A stretch of 7,206 nucleotides of DNA from the NCBI GenBank assembly GCA_035478255.1, contig DATIJV010000124.1:1-7206 (forward strand), read 5' to 3'. The position numbers and the translations under genes were made by a program. Position 1 is the stretch's first letter. Every line of letters begins with the position of its first letter. Under the pieces are notes generated by a model. The model worked only from the letters and a program-made list of their open reading frames with translations. It did no database searches and was not told where the DNA came from. Positions 5,339 to 7,206 of this stretch are shown piece by piece. The stretch is from DATIJJ01 sp035478255. Lineage in GTDB: Bacteria; Pseudomonadota; Gammaproteobacteria; DSM-16500.

Positions 5339-7072
5339 TTAATCCAGCTGATAACGTTTCTCAGCCAAAGCATATAATGGGCGCCACAATATGCGATTAA
5401 AAAATAATACCAGGATGCACATGACACCAATCCCCATCGCCATATGCAAAAAATCACCTAAACTGGTGCTTTCCGAAATATACGCTCCTAATCCTGTGGC
5501 AGCCAGCTTTGTTTGTCCCCAGGTTATCACTTCAGCTGAAATACTCACGTTCCACGCGCCGCCAACTGCAGTAATCGCACCGGTCATATAATAAGGAAAA
5601 ATTCCCGGCAAAATTAATCGCCGCCAACGCAGCCATCCTTTCGCGCCTAAATTATCGGTAACTTGCAATAATTCTTTCGGCAAAACAGACGCGCCTGCAA
5701 TAACATTAAATAAAATATACCATTGAACGCCGAGTATCATGAGCGGCGTTACCCAAATTTCGACATTCAAATGATATTTCATGATTAACAGGAAGACGAG
5801 CGGATATAATAAATTCACCGGAAATGCTGCGAGAAATTGCACGATCGGTTGAACGACATGCGCAACAGGCGGGCGTAATCCAATCCACACTCCCACCGGG
5901 ACCCAAAGCAGGGAACAAATGATAATGAGCACAAAAACACGCATAGCTGTAATGGCCCCTAACAAAAAAACGTGACCGACTGATACAAGCGGAATATTTC
6001 GCACAATAAAATATATGGAATAAATAACAGTTCCGAGTACCGCTATCGTCAATAATGTCGTCCAGATATTATTTATAAAACGGCGGCGGTGCTGAATGGG
6101 CGCACCATCAGAGGGTTTGGATTGAAACCAGGAAAAATTCACGATGCTATTAAATAACTGGTTTAGCTTCGTGCCAAAAAAACGTAACATGCGTGTGCGA
6201 TGCAATAAATCAATGACCCAGGAATGCGGCTCGCGCTCAGCAGCAACTTGTTCCGCTTTAAATTTTTCAGCCCAAGCGACGAGGGGTCGAAAAAGAAATT
6301 GGTCGTAAATTAAAATCACGATGAACATGGTAAAAATCGCATAACCGATGGCTTTCATGTTTGTGGTTTGAATAGCATAAGCGATATACGACCCAATGCC
6401 CGGCAGTAAAATTTGTTGATTTGAGACAGAAACCGCTTCAGATGCGACAACAAAAAACCAGCCTGCTGACATCGACATCATCATGTTCCATAATAATCCC
6501 GGCATTGAAAATGGCACATCAATTCGCCAAAAACGCTGCCAGGCAGAAAGATGAAACATGTTGGCGGCTTCGCGTAATTCAACCGGCACAGAACGCACGG
6601 TTTGATAAAATCCCAATGCCATGTTCCACGCTTGCGAAGTAAAAATTGCTAAAATAGCTGCACATTCGGGGCCTAACATGCTGCCGGGAAAGAGAGAAAT
6701 AAAGCCGACAATCGCGACAGATAAAAATCCTAAAATGGGGACAGATTGGCAGATATCAATTATTGGAATAATAATACGTCCGGCACGTTTGCTTTTGGCG
6801 GCCCAGGTGCCAAAAATAAAAGTGAAGAGCAGAGAGAAAAACAAGGCAATGAGCATGCGCAAAACGGTACGTAAAGCATAGCCGGGCAAGTGGCCGGGAT
6901 CGAGAGAAATAGTAATTGCCTGGCCTAACTCGTAAGGCGCAGACATTTGTTTAGCATCCCAGGCTAATAGTGCGATTAATCCTAATGCAAACAGCAATGC
7001 GACGATATCCCAAAAATTGGGATAAAGCCTTCCCTTGTACGCTGTCATGAATGGATTATTTAAAAAATTCAT
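5339..7072 (-). CDS. Duplicated-permease subunit of an anion-type ABC importer
   Basis: This encodes 577 aa, about twice the length of a SsuC/TauC/NrtB permease, because two binding-protein-dependent permease domains are fused. Domain 1 spans about residues 20-265 and domain 2 about 335-565. A hydrophilic linker (about 266-332) joins them. Each half has about six hydrophobic helices. The EAA loop that docks on the ATPase is present in both. In domain 1, E168-A-A is followed by histidine (H174) where the consensus glycine is expected, then I184 and P187. In domain 2, the EAA triplet is replaced by QVT (470-472), but G476 and P489 are kept. One polypeptide can thus supply the whole membrane channel for an ATPase dimer. 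I associate this architecture with COG4986 (duplicated permease of anion transport). The ATG at 7072 follows GGGGGAAG with good spacing. The ATPase gene follows directly. Confidence 0.88.
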   Translation of the reverse strand: MNFLNNPFMTAYKGRLYPNFWDIVALLFALGLIALLAWDAKQMSAPYELGQAITISLDPGHLPGYALRTVLRMLIALFFSLLFTFIFGTWAAKSKRAGRIIIPIIDICQSVPILGFLSVAIVGFISLFPGSMLGPECAAILAIFTSQAWNMALGFYQTVRSVPVELREAANMFHLSAWQRFWRIDVPFSMPGLLWNMMMSMSAGWFFVVASEAVSVSNQQILLPGIGSYIAYAIQTTNMKAIGYAIFTMFIVILIYDQFLFRPLVAWAEKFKAEQVAAEREPHSWVIDLLHRTRMLRFFGTKLNQLFNSIVNFSWFQSKPSDGAPIQHRRRFINNIWTTLLTIAVLGTVIYSIYFIVRNIPLVSVGHVFLLGAITAMRVFVLIIICSLLWVPVGVWIGLRPPVAHVVQPIVQFLAAFPVNLLYPLVFLLIMKYHLNVEIWVTPLMILGVQWYILFNVIAGASVLPKELLQVTDNLGAKGWLRWRRLILPGIFPYYMTGAITAVGGAWNVSISAEVITWGQTKLAATGLGAYISESTSLGDFLHMAMGIGVMCILVLFFNRILWRPLYALAEKRYQLD

Positions 7073-7087
7073 TGCTTACTTCCCCCG

Positions 7088-7206
7088 CTACGAATTGTAT
7101 ACCATGCGCGGCCATAATTTGAGGTTTTTCGGAAAGTAAGTTTTTAATATCTCCTTCGCTTTTTTACCTCCTTCCCCTATCCCCTTCCTCCAAACGAAAA
7201 GCGCGT
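7088..7206 (-). CDS. Possible C-terminus of an upstream gene, cut by the window edge
   Basis: A stop-free frame enters from the right edge and ends at TAG (7088-7090), 15 nt before the permease ATG. It covers 38 complete codons, and its last residues are LKTYFPKNLKLWPRMVYNS. The tight spacing fits a further gene in the same operon. No family is recognisable from so short a tail. I would not assume it is the missing substrate-binding protein. The part nearest the edge (FVWRKGIGEGG) comes from the dispersed repeat at 7161-7196, so the repeat may have been read into or inserted within the coding sequence. A stop-free stretch of this length can also arise by chance, so the call is tentative. Confidence 0.35.
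   Translation of the reverse strand, partial: ALFVWRKGIGEGGKKAKEILKTYFPKNLKLWPRMVYNS
7161..7196. repeat. Pyrimidine-rich dispersed repeat, copy 2
   Basis: The 18-mer TTTTTACCTCCTTCCCCT (7161-7178) is identical to 3175-3192. After two bases, CCCCTTCCTCCAAACG (7181-7196) resembles 3263-3279 apart from one indel and one substitution. The tract is also a near-mirror pair, CTCCTTCCCC followed by CCCCTTCCTC. It lies within the possible partial reading frame at the right edge. Confidence 0.6.

Noticed and set aside
5706..5918. Frames overlapping the permease on either strand (also 5391-5591, 6421-6642 and 6621-6881)
   Set aside because: They sit inside a continuous 577-codon permease gene with clear family features. 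None has recognisable domains.
7093..7098. TACAAT-like box on the minus strand as a -10 promoter element for the permease
   Set aside because: No acceptable -35 box lies 16-18 nt upstream, and the position falls within a possible upstream reading frame.

Overview
The window is AT-rich DNA with bacterial-type genes. The mix of an FUSC-type membrane protein, a leucine-rich-repeat-like protein, a toxin-first RelE/HigB-type module, an anion-type ABC transporter and palindromic dispersed-type repeats suggests a gammaproteobacterium of the Legionella/Coxiella kind, possibly host-associated. That placement is inference from gene style. No marker gene fixes the taxonomy.

Layout, left to right. Positions 1-109 hold a nested palindromic repeat. 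A minus-strand gene (182-745) encodes a small protein with ribonuclease-inhibitor-like leucine-rich repeats. The 348-bp divergent intergenic region (746-1093) is mostly filled by a 178-bp near-perfect palindrome (873-1050). It has 23-bp perfect terminal inverted repeats and is flanked by ATAAT on both sides, so it looks like a non-autonomous MITE-type insertion. Next, on the plus strand, come an FUSC-family membrane protein (1094-2143) and, 45 bp later, an unrecognised two-TM protein with an eight-cysteine loop (2189-3172). A short repeat/hairpin region follows. Then comes a compact toxin-antitoxin operon (3352-3976) with a well-placed palindromic operator over its promoter.

The right half is a minus-strand operon, convergent with the toxin-antitoxin genes. 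A fused double-permease ABC subunit (5339-7072) is followed 12 nt later by its ATPase with a C-terminal AAA-associated domain (4016-5326). Together they form an importer of the nitrate/sulfonate/taurine superfamily. No substrate-binding protein is visible. A stop-free frame at the right edge (7088-7204) may be the C-terminus of a further upstream gene in the same operon. It would be translated through a pyrimidine/purine-rich repeat that also occurs at 3175-3192.

I do not see a clearly new multi-gene system. The least explained items are the Cys-rich two-TM protein, the LRR-like protein, the MITE-like palindrome with its target-site duplication, and the repeat that may be read as protein at the right edge.
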